64,000 nt of DNA, taken from contig NZ_LRRU01000022.1 of assembly GCF_001641615.1 (NCBI RefSeq), positions 1 through 64,000 on the forward strand, read 5' to 3'. The notes under the pieces are model-generated. The model was not told where the DNA came from. It ran no database searches and saw nothing but the letters and a program-made list of their open reading frames with translations. The stretch's first letter is position 1. Each line of letters begins with the position of its first letter. Shown here in pieces: positions 44,301-51,857 of the stretch. Source of the stretch: Pseudoalteromonas gelatinilytica (GTDB taxonomy: Bacteria > Pseudomonadota > Gammaproteobacteria > Enterobacterales > Alteromonadaceae). Both the position numbers and the translations under genes were made by a program.

Positions 44301-44455
44301 TTGACTTATTTAACCGTCATATTGATTTTGGTGCGCCATCTACTCAGTGGTGGGTGCAATTGGCAACAGCCGTTGCGGGTGGTTTAACATTTGCCACAGT
44401 ATTAACACTGGTACTTACGCCTTGTTTGTTAATGCTGCGAGACCGTCGTCGGTAA
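41381..44455 (+). CDS. RND efflux pump inner-membrane permease
   Basis: This is an AcrB/MexF-like RND permease of 1024 residues. It has the expected two halves: one N-terminal membrane helix, a large periplasmic porter region, a bundle of helices from about 335 to 470, then the same plan again. The helix with proton-relay acidic residues reads IMAVGMLVDGAIVVSEFADRA. Its more distant sequence, with NVDP-type motif TIPKEANPDV, places it with the less studied RND proteins common in marine bacteria. It is an operon with the adaptor. Confidence 0.92.
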   Translation: MKNLIEASLTHTRTVLSIFILLLISGWVTYQTIPKEANPDVTIPFIYVSIIHDGISPEDAERLLVRPMEIELRSIEGVKEMSAVASEGHASVTLEFIAGMDPKEALADVRDKVSLAKAKLPSESEEPEVHEILMEDEQPTITLTLSGDAPERGLLTLARNLKDELESISSVLEVDVGGDREDMVEIEVDPLAMISYGLEPSDIIQLLSNNNRLVAAGTLDTGKGRFAVKIPSVFETIQDVMEQPVKVVGDRVVRFMDVAKIRRAYKDPTSIARINGRHAVSLEVKKRAGENIIDTVDQVKKVVNEAKKIWPDHIRVDYTGDMSKDVKMMLSDLQNNVLSAVLLVVIVIVAVLGARTAFLVGIAIPGSFLTGILVISVFGLTVNIVVLFALIMAVGMLVDGAIVVSEFADRAMSEGKPRKAAYKLAAERMAWPIIASTATTLAAFAPLIFWPGMMGEFMKYLPITLIATLSASLLMALVFVPTIGGLIGKSRPLSEQQKQDLELAESGDLTQIKGMLGRYIRVLDYATERPWWSLAAAIVFSILVFFAFAVSKLGVEFFPDVEPNGVNIKVRSYSDLSIFEKDVIMKDIESRILKVEGIKTLYARTGGKDQVGTFRMNLKDWDERPPAEDIISQVNEITASYAGVEIELRKDENGPGGGKALSIELSSRFVDVLNSEAKRVRQAIENDGAFRNVDDSASKPGIEWQLKLNRSDAARFGADASMLGANVQLITNGLKLGEYRPDDVDDEIDIRVRFPHDKRDLGRLETLRVKTIHGQVPISHFVERQAAPKVDTIRRVDSQRVVTVNADMKPGEQLAKALPRLQAQLEEQGLDPRVKIKVRGETEDQDESEAFLEQAFVVALFVMGIILVTQFNSFYQAFLILSAVLFSTVGVFLGLIVLQQPFGIVMSGIGVISLAGIVVNNNIVLIDTYNVLRNQGLAAKDAILRTGAQRLRPVLLTTVTTILGLMPMVLQVNIDLFNRHIDFGAPSTQWWVQLATAVAGGLTFATVLTLVLTPCLLMLRDRRR

Positions 44456-44487
44456 TCGGTAAATTCGTTACTGATTAATTAAAAATG

Positions 44488-44511
44488 AGTGACCCTAGTG
44501 TTGGGTCACTT
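44488..44511. terminator. Terminator after the RND operon
   Basis: AGTGACCC / GGGTCACT with an 8-base loop lies 32 bp past the permease stop and ends in TTTAATC. It overlaps the 3' end of the small minus-strand gene. Confidence 0.65.
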
Positions 44512-44668
44512 TAATCATCAGTAAAAAGAAGCCTAAAACTAACGCAGAGGCGATTAAAATATACACAAACCCTTTCTTGCCTTGCTTAATTGGTACACGA
44601 TTTTGTTTTAAAAATAGGTACCATGCGACACATAGTACAATTGGCAACAAAAATAATATACGAAACAT
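44495..44668 (-). CDS. Small two-helix membrane protein of unknown function
   Basis: This frame encodes 57 residues: MFRILFLLPIVLCVAWYLFL, a short basic loop (KQNRVPIKQGKKG), and a second hydrophobic stretch FVYILIASALVLGFFLLMIKV. AAAGG lies 6-7 bp before the ATG, and codon use resembles its neighbours. It is convergent with the RND operon and divergent from the XRE gene. I cannot assign a function; a small membrane regulator is one option. Confidence 0.65.
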   Translation of the reverse strand: MFRILFLLPIVLCVAWYLFLKQNRVPIKQGKKGFVYILIASALVLGFFLLMIKVTQH

Positions 44669-44772
44669 TTCTTAACCTTTTTCAGTATTTACATACACTT
44701 TAAGCATAAATATGCAGATTTTAAAGTGATACTTTCATCTTGTTAGACTTCCAATTGATCAATTTTTTGGTA

Positions 44773-44796
44773 CAGTTAACCAGTTAACCAGTTAAC
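44773..44796. repeat. Tandem octamer CAGTTAAC x3
   Basis: Three exact head-to-tail copies of CAGTTAAC, each containing the palindrome GTTAAC. They lie between the small membrane protein gene and the XRE promoter, about 135 bp upstream of the latter's -10 box. They could be binding sites or simple slippage. Confidence 0.75.
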
Positions 44797-44886
44797 TATA
44801 GAGCACATGCTTTAATTTTAGCTACACTTAGACTTGTATACTAAAACGGTCCATACCTAAAAGGTGGACATTTGTATAATTAATCA

Positions 44887-44914
44887 TTCAAACTGAAAAT
44901 TATTAGTATATAAT
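44887..44914 (+). promoter_or_regulatory. Predicted sigma70 promoter of the XRE gene
   Basis: TTCAAA (44887-44892) and a perfect TATAAT (44909-44914) are separated by 16 bp. Transcription would start near 44920, at the foot of the hairpin that follows. Confidence 0.6.
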
Positions 44915-44920
44915 GTGTCC

Positions 44921-44948
44921 AAGAGTGAGACGGGCAAATTTCACTCTT
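44921..44948 (+). promoter_or_regulatory. 5' untranslated hairpin before the XRE gene
   Basis: AAGAGTGA / TCACTCTT is a perfect 8-bp stem with a 12-base loop. It lies at the predicted 5' end of the transcript and could stabilise the mRNA or act as an operator. Confidence 0.55.
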
Positions 44949-44987
44949 AAATTATTAACTTGAATCATCTAGTAGGAGATGTATTTT

Positions 44988-45227
44988 ATGATGGGTAAAA
45001 CAGTTTCTTCTGAAGAAAACTCGAAATTAACGAAATGGCTTAAAACTAAGCGTCATGAAAAAGGTCACACAATGCGTAGCCTTGCACAGGTTTTAGGTAC
45101 GCCACATTCTTTCATTGGTAAAATTGAAAACCAAGAACGTCGTTTAGATGTAATTGAATTCATGCGTTATTGCGATGCTTTAGAAGTTGACCCATACGAA
45201 GGTCTTAACTTACTTAAAGACGCTTAA
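44988..45227 (+). CDS. Small XRE-family helix-turn-helix regulator
   Basis: This 79-residue protein is a single XRE/Cro-type DNA-binding domain. KWLKTKRHEKGHTMRSLAQVLGTPHSFIGKIENQERRLDVIEFMRYCDAL contains the helix-turn-helix, followed by the short tail EVDPYEGLNLLKDA. AGGAG at 44974-44978 is 9 bp from the ATG at 44988; the ATG at 44979 is too close to it. There is no attached effector domain. The targets are unknown, and no phage genes are nearby. Confidence 0.85.
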   Translation: MMGKTVSSEENSKLTKWLKTKRHEKGHTMRSLAQVLGTPHSFIGKIENQERRLDVIEFMRYCDALEVDPYEGLNLLKDA

Positions 45228-45275
45228 TTATTCATTACTAAAAGTGAAACGCCGCTTTTAAAGTAATACAAATAG

Positions 45276-45314
45276 TGCAAGGAAGCGCTATTTAAAGTCC
45301 CTCCCTTGCATTTT
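45276..45314. terminator. Probable terminator between the XRE gene and ampG
   Basis: TGCAAGG / CCTTGCA with a long loop of about 20 bases is followed by TTTTCC. It lies between two convergent genes and is a moderate candidate. Confidence 0.5.
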
Positions 45315-45345
45315 CCTCACTTTAATCACATACGTATCAAATTTG

Positions 45346-46725
45346 TTAATTATTTTGATGATAGTTGTTTTCTAACGCATAAAGCTTATGGCGAATTAAG
45401 AATAAAAATACCAGTGATGGGATCACCATCAATGCAGTTAGTACAAAGAACATCGCCCAGTTTCCCCCCAACCAGTCATCAATAACGACGCCGCTGTAGC
45501 TTGAAAGTAACGTCCTACCTAAATTACCTAACGAAGCAAGTAGCGCATAGTGGGTTGCACTAAATGCTCTGTCGCATAGCATTGATATAAACGCCACCAT
45601 GGCAACCAGTGACCAAGCTTGAGTAAAACCATCAACGATAATAGCAAACGCGTACAAGCTTAGTTTAGGACCTGCAATCGCAATCCAAGCAAAGGCTAAG
45701 TTTGAGGCTGCCATCGCAATACCACTAATAAATAAGCCTTTAACAATACCATAGCGTTGATTGAATAAGCTTCCTAGAAAAGTAAAAGCAATGGTGAGTA
45801 CTGCAGTACCCACTTTGGAGAAGGTCGCAATATCGCTATTTGAAAAGCCCACTTCTTTATAAAACACGATAGACATTCGCCCTAAAAACGCTTCACCGAT
45901 TTTAAATAAGAAAATAAAGGCTAATAAAGCTAATGCTGTTTTTACGCCATTGCGGGCGAAGAAGGTTCTGAAAGGGTCAAAAACGGTCACAGCAAGCCAA
46001 GCAATAACTTTAGCAAAGCGAGTCTGCGTACTTCCAGCCAGCTTTTGTTGATAGGTTTGCTCAAGCTCTGCTTGTACAGCATCGCGATTTGATTCGGGCT
46101 CTTTTGCCCAAAATACGCTGCTCATTAATAGCAGCATCACTACAGATAAGAAAAAGTAAACTTGCGGCCAATCAATGGAAGGAATGTCAGCCATATAAAA
46201 TGGCAGGGCACCCAATAGGGCGTAGCCGCTCCACCAACCGGAGGTGGCCATTGCAGCCGCTGCGGTGGCTTTATGGCTTTCATTTTCGGCCAAAGTATCA
46301 ATACGAAATGCATCAATAGCAATATCTTGAGTCGCAGAAGCGATTGCAATAACTAAACACAGCGCGGCAGCAAACCAGAGGTTAGCTTTAATATCGAGCC
46401 CTGCAAGTGAAAAGGTGCCAATAAAAATAACTGACTGACAAAGTAAAATCCAGCTACGGCGCTGGCCAAGCCAGTTAAACAAAACAGGTAACTTTACACG
46501 GTCAACAAGCGGTGACCATAAAAAGTTAATGCTATACGCGCCAAACACGATGCCAAATAACCCTATCATGCTGCGGCTTAGCCCTTCATCTTTTAGCCAA
46601 GCCGACATAACAGAGCCAATCAATACCCAAGGAAAGCCGCTGCTGATACCAAAGATAAATATATTGATTAAACGTTTATCTTTGAAGTACGAGAAATACT
46701 CTGAAATAGAAAGGGTTTTTGTCAT
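45346..46725 (-). CDS. ampG: AmpG-family muropeptide transporter
   Basis: AmpG brings anhydro-muropeptides into the cytoplasm for wall recycling. The 459-residue protein is a major facilitator with about 12 hydrophobic segments. The N-terminal RLINIFIFGISSGFPWVLIGSVMSAWLKDEGLS and LVDRVKLP fit the family. The gene set rlmG-yajG-cyclophilin-ampG, with bolA nearby, mirrors the yajG/ampG/bolA cluster of Escherichia coli and supports the assignment. Confidence 0.92.
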   Translation of the reverse strand: MTKTLSISEYFSYFKDKRLINIFIFGISSGFPWVLIGSVMSAWLKDEGLSRSMIGLFGIVFGAYSINFLWSPLVDRVKLPVLFNWLGQRRSWILLCQSVIFIGTFSLAGLDIKANLWFAAALCLVIAIASATQDIAIDAFRIDTLAENESHKATAAAAMATSGWWSGYALLGALPFYMADIPSIDWPQVYFFLSVVMLLLMSSVFWAKEPESNRDAVQAELEQTYQQKLAGSTQTRFAKVIAWLAVTVFDPFRTFFARNGVKTALALLAFIFLFKIGEAFLGRMSIVFYKEVGFSNSDIATFSKVGTAVLTIAFTFLGSLFNQRYGIVKGLFISGIAMAASNLAFAWIAIAGPKLSLYAFAIIVDGFTQAWSLVAMVAFISMLCDRAFSATHYALLASLGNLGRTLLSSYSGVVIDDWLGGNWAMFFVLTALMVIPSLVFLFLIRHKLYALENNYHQNN

Positions 46726-46761
46726 AGTGTTGCCAGTTTTAGGGGCATGCGCCCCTATTTA

Positions 46762-47379
46762 TTATTTATTAGCGTCAAGCACTTTTACGTTTAAGATAAC
46801 AACAGGATCTTTGGGTACGAAGCTGTAACCAATTTTTTCGTTGAATGCAGTTTCTACACGCATTATTTTGTCTAATGTCTCGTAGCCATCCATTACCATA
46901 CCGAATACAGCAAAACCCCAATCTCGACCAGGGTTAAGATGGTCGTTGTCGTCCATGTTGAAAAAAAACTGACGTGTACCCGAGTGTGGTTTGCGGTCTT
47001 GGTATGCCATAGCGATGCTATACATATCATTTTTTAAACCGTTACCACTTTCATTAAAAATCGGGTCGTTTTCATGTAGACCATCATAGTCTTTATCGTA
47101 ACCACCGCCTTGAATAACAAAGTCACGCTCGTTGTCTTCATCACGTTCAACACGGTGAAACACACTACCTTGATAGCTACCATCAGCAACGTAAGTCAAA
47201 AAGTTATTTACTGTGATAGGTGCGCGCGAACGATCCATTTCGACCACAATACTGCCAAGGGTCGTGACAATTTCTACGCGAGGAAACATGTTATCTTTTT
47301 GAATGAATTTACCCTCTGTCGCTGCGAATGAACTGTGAGCAAAAAGCAAAATAAAACTGAGTAAAAAAATACGCTTCAT
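46762..47379 (-). CDS. Periplasmic cyclophilin-type peptidyl-prolyl isomerase
   Basis: This is a cyclophilin of 205 residues with a signal peptide (MKRIFLLSFILLFAHSSFA), so it should act in the periplasm. The cyclophilin fold shows TTLGSIVVEMDRSRAPITVNNFLTYV, VFHRV, FVIQGGGY and SGTRQFFFNMDDNDHLN, and ends with VFGMVMDGYETLDKI. It is PpiA-like. It sits between yajG and ampG, with only 2 bp to yajG, so it is cotranscribed with them. Confidence 0.9.
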   Translation of the reverse strand: MKRIFLLSFILLFAHSSFAATEGKFIQKDNMFPRVEIVTTLGSIVVEMDRSRAPITVNNFLTYVADGSYQGSVFHRVERDEDNERDFVIQGGGYDKDYDGLHENDPIFNESGNGLKNDMYSIAMAYQDRKPHSGTRQFFFNMDDNDHLNPGRDWGFAVFGMVMDGYETLDKIMRVETAFNEKIGYSFVPKDPVVILNVKVLDANK

Positions 47380-47381
47380 AG

Positions 47382-47933
47382 TTAACCTTCTAAATAGGCG
47401 ATTAATTCTGGGTCAGATACAATGCGGGTAATTATTTGCTCAGTCAACTTATTCAGCTGACCTTCTATTTTTGCACGGTCATGACTAAGTGGCCCTTCAA
47501 GGTTGGCATTACCTCGGTATACTTTGCTGAAAGTGCTTGAGTTTCTGATCACTCTTAAGCCTAACTCAATCGTTGCATCGCTTGTATGTGTCATCATTTT
47601 TTCAGTAACCACAGCTTGCAACTGGTGAATATCTAATTCAAATCGCGTTGAGGCAAGGTTAGATATATTTGCACCATTACGGCTTAACGCACTGTCTAAG
47701 GCACTTTTCACAGAGTCAGTAATTCCAGGGCTGGCAAGCGTTTTAGTTTTATCTGATTCAATGATTTTCAGAGTTACATTGTCGCCACGTAAATCAATTA
47801 CGCTAGTACTTACACTGGTACTAAGATTTGAAATTTTCCCGCCTTGATAAACCGGATTCAATATTAATTGATTTGGTTGGTTGCTACACGCCGCAAGCGC
47901 AAGTACCGCACATAAAGGTAGTAGTTTTTTCAT
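47382..47933 (-). CDS. yajG: YajG family lipoprotein
   Basis: This 183-residue lipoprotein has the signal MKKLLPLCAVLALAACSNQ, with the lipobox Cys at residue 16. The mature part contains LILNPVYQG and the conserved stretch IDLRGDNVTLKI that fit the YajG family (DUF3316-like in name only; function unknown). Its neighbours ampG and bolA agree with the YajG context in enteric bacteria. Confidence 0.85.
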   Translation of the reverse strand: MKKLLPLCAVLALAACSNQPNQLILNPVYQGGKISNLSTSVSTSVIDLRGDNVTLKIIESDKTKTLASPGITDSVKSALDSALSRNGANISNLASTRFELDIHQLQAVVTEKMMTHTSDATIELGLRVIRNSSTFSKVYRGNANLEGPLSHDRAKIEGQLNKLTEQIITRIVSDPELIAYLEG

Positions 47934-47946
47934 TTAGTCAGCTCCA

Positions 47947-49083
47947 TTAATTATTCTTTGTTGCACTCAATACGACAAATTTTTTGTTAGACCCTAATAG
48001 CTTACAATTGCCGAACATGCGTTTTAACTTTTCATGATAGTCTAGATGACGATTACCAATAATTCTTAATTCACCACCGTGCTTTAATGTGTGTTTCGCC
48101 TGTTTGAACATTTGCCAAGCAATATGATCGGTGACCGCTTGCGCTTGGTGGAATGGCGGGTTACATAAAACAAGGTCTACACTGTTAGGTTGAAAATCGG
48201 TTAAGCAATCGTTTTGGACAAACTCACACTGGTCTAATTGCTCTGGTAAATTGTGTGTGATGTTTAATTTGGCTGATTCAACGGCCATATACGATTCATC
48301 AACGAAGGTTACATGGGCTTTAGGGCAACGTTTGAGAGTCATCAAGCCAACAACACCATTACCACAGCCTAAATCAATAATGCTGCGAGCTTTACTTGTT
48401 TGTGGCAAATAGTTAAAGAAAAAACGCGCGCCAATATCTAATGAGTCACGAGAAAATACATTGGCATGATTTTGAATTTCAAACTCACTGCCTTCAAGCG
48501 GCCAGTAAACTGGGAAAGGGGCTTTTTTATCAAGGTTACTTGTTTTACTAATGATTAATCGAGATTTTTTAACTGCTAAACTCGTTGATGTTTCCCCAAT
48601 ATACTGACTAAAAGCCTTAATTGTTGAGTTATGAATATCTTTCGTTTTACCCCCTGCAATGACGTCGATGTCCGCAGGTAAAGCAGTACTGATTGCAGCA
48701 AGTTGATGCTGCAAGTAGCCTAAATTGCGTGGCACTTTTAATATCACTAAATCAACCTGATTAGGTAATGCTGCTAATGAGTCCAGTTGCGTTAAAGAAT
48801 TTGTCGATAACTCATTGGCCTGTAAATTATAACGGGTAGCTTGATGAGCAATATACGAGTCATTAACTGAATAAACTGTTAATGTATTAAAAGCACAGGC
48901 TAGGGCGCCAAAGCTATCATTGAGTATTAGAATTGAATTTGCGTTTGGATAGTGCTCTTGTACGTAATCGATAAGGTACTCATCGCCTGAGTCCCACGCT
49001 TGAAGACTGCGATTTTTTTGATCTAACGGAAAGCGTTCTAGTGTATAGGTGTTATCACCGAGCTGTGCTTGGGTGGTCATCAT
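47947..49083 (-). CDS. rlmG: 23S rRNA (guanine-N2)-methyltransferase RlmG
   Basis: RlmG methylates G1835 of 23S rRNA. The 378-residue protein has the two-domain plan of the RlmG/RsmC group: a degenerate N-terminal methyltransferase-like half and an active C-terminal half with the SAM motif IIDLGCGNGVVGLM near 236 and the catalytic DLVLCNPPFHQ near 301. It lies divergently from the AlkB-like gene and 13 bp upstream of yajG. Confidence 0.93.
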   Translation of the reverse strand: MMTTQAQLGDNTYTLERFPLDQKNRSLQAWDSGDEYLIDYVQEHYPNANSILILNDSFGALACAFNTLTVYSVNDSYIAHQATRYNLQANELSTNSLTQLDSLAALPNQVDLVILKVPRNLGYLQHQLAAISTALPADIDVIAGGKTKDIHNSTIKAFSQYIGETSTSLAVKKSRLIISKTSNLDKKAPFPVYWPLEGSEFEIQNHANVFSRDSLDIGARFFFNYLPQTSKARSIIDLGCGNGVVGLMTLKRCPKAHVTFVDESYMAVESAKLNITHNLPEQLDQCEFVQNDCLTDFQPNSVDLVLCNPPFHQAQAVTDHIAWQMFKQAKHTLKHGGELRIIGNRHLDYHEKLKRMFGNCKLLGSNKKFVVLSATKNN

Positions 49084-49121
49084 GATTTTACGAAAGTATT
49101 AATGTATAGGTAAATTCTAAC

Positions 49122-49709
49122 ATGCAACAGCCAAACGCCAACCCTAATCATTTGCCTGATGGGTTTTCTTACCAAGCTAATGCATTGAGCGCACAAAAAA
49201 GCCTCGAGTTATTTTACTATCTTCAGCAGCATCTTAATTGGCAGCAACCAAGTATAAAGGTATATGGAAAAAGCCATGTGATACCGCGTTTGCAATGCTT
49301 TATAGCTGATCAGGACGTAAATTATGGCTACTCGGGTTCACAGTTAATCGTTGAGCCATGGCCAGAGGTGCTTGATGCTATGCGTATACGCTTATCAAGA
49401 GCTTTGCAGATACCATTTAATGCGCTTTTAGTTAATTTGTATCGAGATGGTCATGATTGTATGGGCTGGCATAGTGACGATGAGAAAGAACTTGGTGAGC
49501 AACCAACTATCGCTTCAGTTTCACTTGGTGCTGAACGCGTTTTTAAAATAAAACACAAACATAATAATGAACAACATAGCATTGTGCTGCAAAGTGGCAG
49601 CTGTTTAATCATGAATGGTTTTAGCCAGCGTGATTACCAGCATAGTTTGCCAAAGCAGCAAAGACTTAAACATCCTCGAATTAATCTTACCTTTCGTTCA
49701 ATCGTATAA
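49122..49709 (+). CDS. AlkB-like alpha-ketoglutarate-dependent dioxygenase
   Basis: This 195-residue protein belongs to the AlkB family of Fe(II)/2-oxoglutarate oxygenases, which remove alkyl groups from nucleic acids. NLYRDGHDCMGWHSDDEKELG holds the metal ligands His and Asp (HSD). QHSLPKQQRLKHPRINLTFR near the C-terminus holds the third His and the Arg residues that bind 2-oxoglutarate. The length matches the short DNA-repair type. It is transcribed divergently from rlmG. Confidence 0.92.
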   Translation: MQQPNANPNHLPDGFSYQANALSAQKSLELFYYLQQHLNWQQPSIKVYGKSHVIPRLQCFIADQDVNYGYSGSQLIVEPWPEVLDAMRIRLSRALQIPFNALLVNLYRDGHDCMGWHSDDEKELGEQPTIASVSLGAERVFKIKHKHNNEQHSIVLQSGSCLIMNGFSQRDYQHSLPKQQRLKHPRINLTFRSIV

Positions 49710-49782
49710 AATCATTGGCAAAATGAGCCATGCCCTTGATATAGTAGCTGGCAATTATTTTCTTATTAAAGGTCTATGACAG

Positions 49783-50094
49783 ATGTCAATGCAACAACAA
49801 ATTGAGCAAAAGCTCGCTGCGGGTATCGAATGTAAACACCTGAATGTTGTCAATGAAAGCCATATGCATAGCCGTGGAACTGAATCGCATTTTAAAGTGG
49901 TGGTTGTTAGTGAAGAATTTGCAGGTAAACGTTTACTTGCCCGTCACCGTCAAATTAATGAACTATTAAAAGATGAATTAGCAAACCACATTCATGCATT
50001 AGCGATTCACACATTTACTCCAGAAGAGTTCAGTGAACAACATGGACAGGCACCTGAATCACCAAAATGCTTAGGTGGTTCAAAGTTCGACTAA
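49783..50094 (+). CDS. bolA: BolA family protein
   Basis: This 103-residue BolA-type protein has the conserved HMHSRGTESHFKVVVVSEEFAGK followed by LLARHRQINELLKDEL. BolA proteins bind monothiol glutaredoxins with Fe-S clusters and affect cell shape and stress response. The gene lies near yajG and ampG, as in Escherichia coli. The tail PESPKCLGGSKFD holds the only cysteine. Confidence 0.93.
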   Translation: MSMQQQIEQKLAAGIECKHLNVVNESHMHSRGTESHFKVVVVSEEFAGKRLLARHRQINELLKDELANHIHALAIHTFTPEEFSEQHGQAPESPKCLGGSKFD

Positions 50095-50101
50095 CATAGC
50101 G

Positions 50102-50180
50102 GGACAGTCACCCAAAGTTTGAAGGACAGTCACTCAAAGTTAGAAGGACAGTCACTCAAAGTTAGAAGGACAGTCACTCT
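50102..50180. repeat. 22-bp tandem repeat array with GGACAGTCAC core
   Basis: GGACAGTCAC begins at 50102, 50124, 50146 and 50168, exactly 22 bp apart. The unit is GGACAGTCACTCAAAGTTAG plus AA; the first copy has three differences and the fourth is cut short. The repeats touch each other, with no spacers. The same core occurs at 59396, 59425 and 60962. Nothing else is seen between bolA and fabV apart from a plausible fabV promoter. Confidence 0.85.
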
Positions 50181-50315
50181 AAAAGGCTTGTCACTTGGGG
50201 TTTTAAGCTCGAAAGATTTAAGTGGGTCTGAAAAGTTTTACTGATCAGACCTGTATTTTAACTATTAGCCTTTAAACTAGCGCTAATTTTTATTGTGATA
50301 GATATAGGATGATCA

Positions 50316-51509
50316 ATGGTCATTAAGCCTAAAATTCGTGGATTTATCTGCACTAACGCGCATCCAGTAGGGTGTGCTGAGCACGTACAAGAACAAATTA
50401 ATTATGTGAAAGCGCAAGGACCACTGAGCAATGCACCTAAGAATGTATTAGTGATTGGTGCGTCTACAGGTTACGGCCTAGCATCACGTATCACGGCTGC
50501 ATTTGGTGGCGGTGCTAAAACGTTAGGCATTTTCTTTGAAAAAGAAGGAAGCGAACGTAAAACAGGTTCTGCAGGTTGGTACAATACTGCGGCTTTCCAA
50601 GCAGCGGCTGAAGAAGCTGGTTTATGGTCTAAAAATATCAATGGCGATGCGTTTTCTAACGAAATCAAGCAAAAAGCAATTGATATTATCAAAGCTGATT
50701 TAGGTAAAATTGATTTAGTTATCTACAGCCTTGCGTCTCCTCGTCGTACTGATCCAAATACAGGCGAAACTTACTCATCTACGCTTAAGCCAATTGGCGC
50801 TGATATCACCACGAAGAACTTAAATACTTCAAAGCGCGTGATTGATGAAGTAACCGTTGAAGCAGCAAGCCAAGAAGACATCGACAATACAATTAAAGTA
50901 ATGGGCGGTGAAGATTGGGAAATGTGGATTGACGCATTAAAAGAAGCGGATGTACTAGCTGATAACTTCAAAACAACCGCTTACACTTACATCGGTAAAG
51001 AATTAACATGGCCAATTTACGGTCATGCGACAATTGGTAAAGCGAAAGAAGACCTTGACCGTGCAACGCAAGCAATCAAAGAGTCTACAAAAGACTTAAA
51101 TGGCGAAGCGTATGTTTCTTCATTAAATGCGGTTGTGACACAAGCAAGCTCGGCAATTCCAATTATGCCTTTATATATCTCTGCTTTATTCAAAGTAATG
51201 AAAGCAGACGGCACATACGAAGGTACCATTGAGCAAATTCATGCGTTATTTACTGAAAACCTTTACGGCGAGACCCCACGTTTTGACGAAGGTGGTCACT
51301 TATTCCAAAACTACAAAGAGTTAGAAGATGATGTTCAAGCTCGTGTTCAACATGTTTGGGATACAGTAGATACAGATACGATTGACGAATTAACGGATTA
51401 CGTGGGTTACCACAATGAGTTTTTACGTTTATTCGGTTTCGGTATCGACAGTGTAGATTACGAGCAAGATGTGAATCCTGATGTTGCGATTTCACAGCTT
51501 ATCGATTAA
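50316..51509 (+). CDS. fabV: Trans-2-enoyl-CoA/ACP reductase FabV
   Basis: FabV is an NADH-dependent enoyl reductase that finishes each fatty-acid elongation cycle; it is resistant to triclosan in other bacteria. The 397-residue protein is the typical long type. VIKPKIRGFICTNAHPVGC is at the N-terminus, VLVIGASTGYGLASRI near 45 forms the NAD site, and the active-site Tyr and Lys lie in YTYIGKELTWPIYGHATIGKAK near 226-247. AGGA precedes the ATG. Confidence 0.96.
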   Translation: MVIKPKIRGFICTNAHPVGCAEHVQEQINYVKAQGPLSNAPKNVLVIGASTGYGLASRITAAFGGGAKTLGIFFEKEGSERKTGSAGWYNTAAFQAAAEEAGLWSKNINGDAFSNEIKQKAIDIIKADLGKIDLVIYSLASPRRTDPNTGETYSSTLKPIGADITTKNLNTSKRVIDEVTVEAASQEDIDNTIKVMGGEDWEMWIDALKEADVLADNFKTTAYTYIGKELTWPIYGHATIGKAKEDLDRATQAIKESTKDLNGEAYVSSLNAVVTQASSAIPIMPLYISALFKVMKADGTYEGTIEQIHALFTENLYGETPRFDEGGHLFQNYKELEDDVQARVQHVWDTVDTDTIDELTDYVGYHNEFLRLFGFGIDSVDYEQDVNPDVAISQLID

Positions 51510-51531
51510 TCGCTGAACAAATTTGTTTTTA

Positions 51532-51559
51532 AAAAGTCGCTTTTTTAAGCGACTTTTTT
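51532..51559 (+). terminator. Terminator after fabV
   Basis: AAAAAGTCGCTT / AAGCGACTTTTTT forms a long perfect stem with T run, 22 bp past the fabV stop. Confidence 0.92.
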
Positions 51560-51857
51560 GTTTCTGGATGAAAATAAATCTGCATCAATAGCACTTTGGT
51601 CTATATTGAATTTTATTCAAACGGTTTTTGCAGTCTAAATAACCACATCTGTCGTATAAATTTAATATTTGCTCTCGCATAGTCACCCTGATTGATGTTA
51701 AAATTCGGGTAATATATGTGAGGAGTTTACCGCGTTGCTTGTTTGGGGTGTTCAACAAGCTGTTCTTTGATACTTAGAATGTGACTTGAGCATATCAAAT
51801 AGCGACGTGGTTGGTACGATTTTTCAGTTTCTTTCCGTTAATGTAATGCAAGTGCGT
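51560..51857 (+). promoter_or_regulatory. Upstream region of the nqr operon with a leader hairpin
   Basis: About 300 bp without a gene. TTGATG at 51692 followed 17 bp later by TATGTG is a weak promoter candidate. Further down, GCTTGTT / AACAAGC (51737-51760) can form a 7-bp hairpin in the leader. I see no riboswitch motif. A GAGGAG at 51719-51724 is not followed by a convincing frame. Confidence 0.5.

Noticed and set aside
50102..50180. CRISPR-like direct repeats
   Set aside because: The 22-bp repeats follow one another without spacers and no cas genes are present, so this is a tandem array and not CRISPR.
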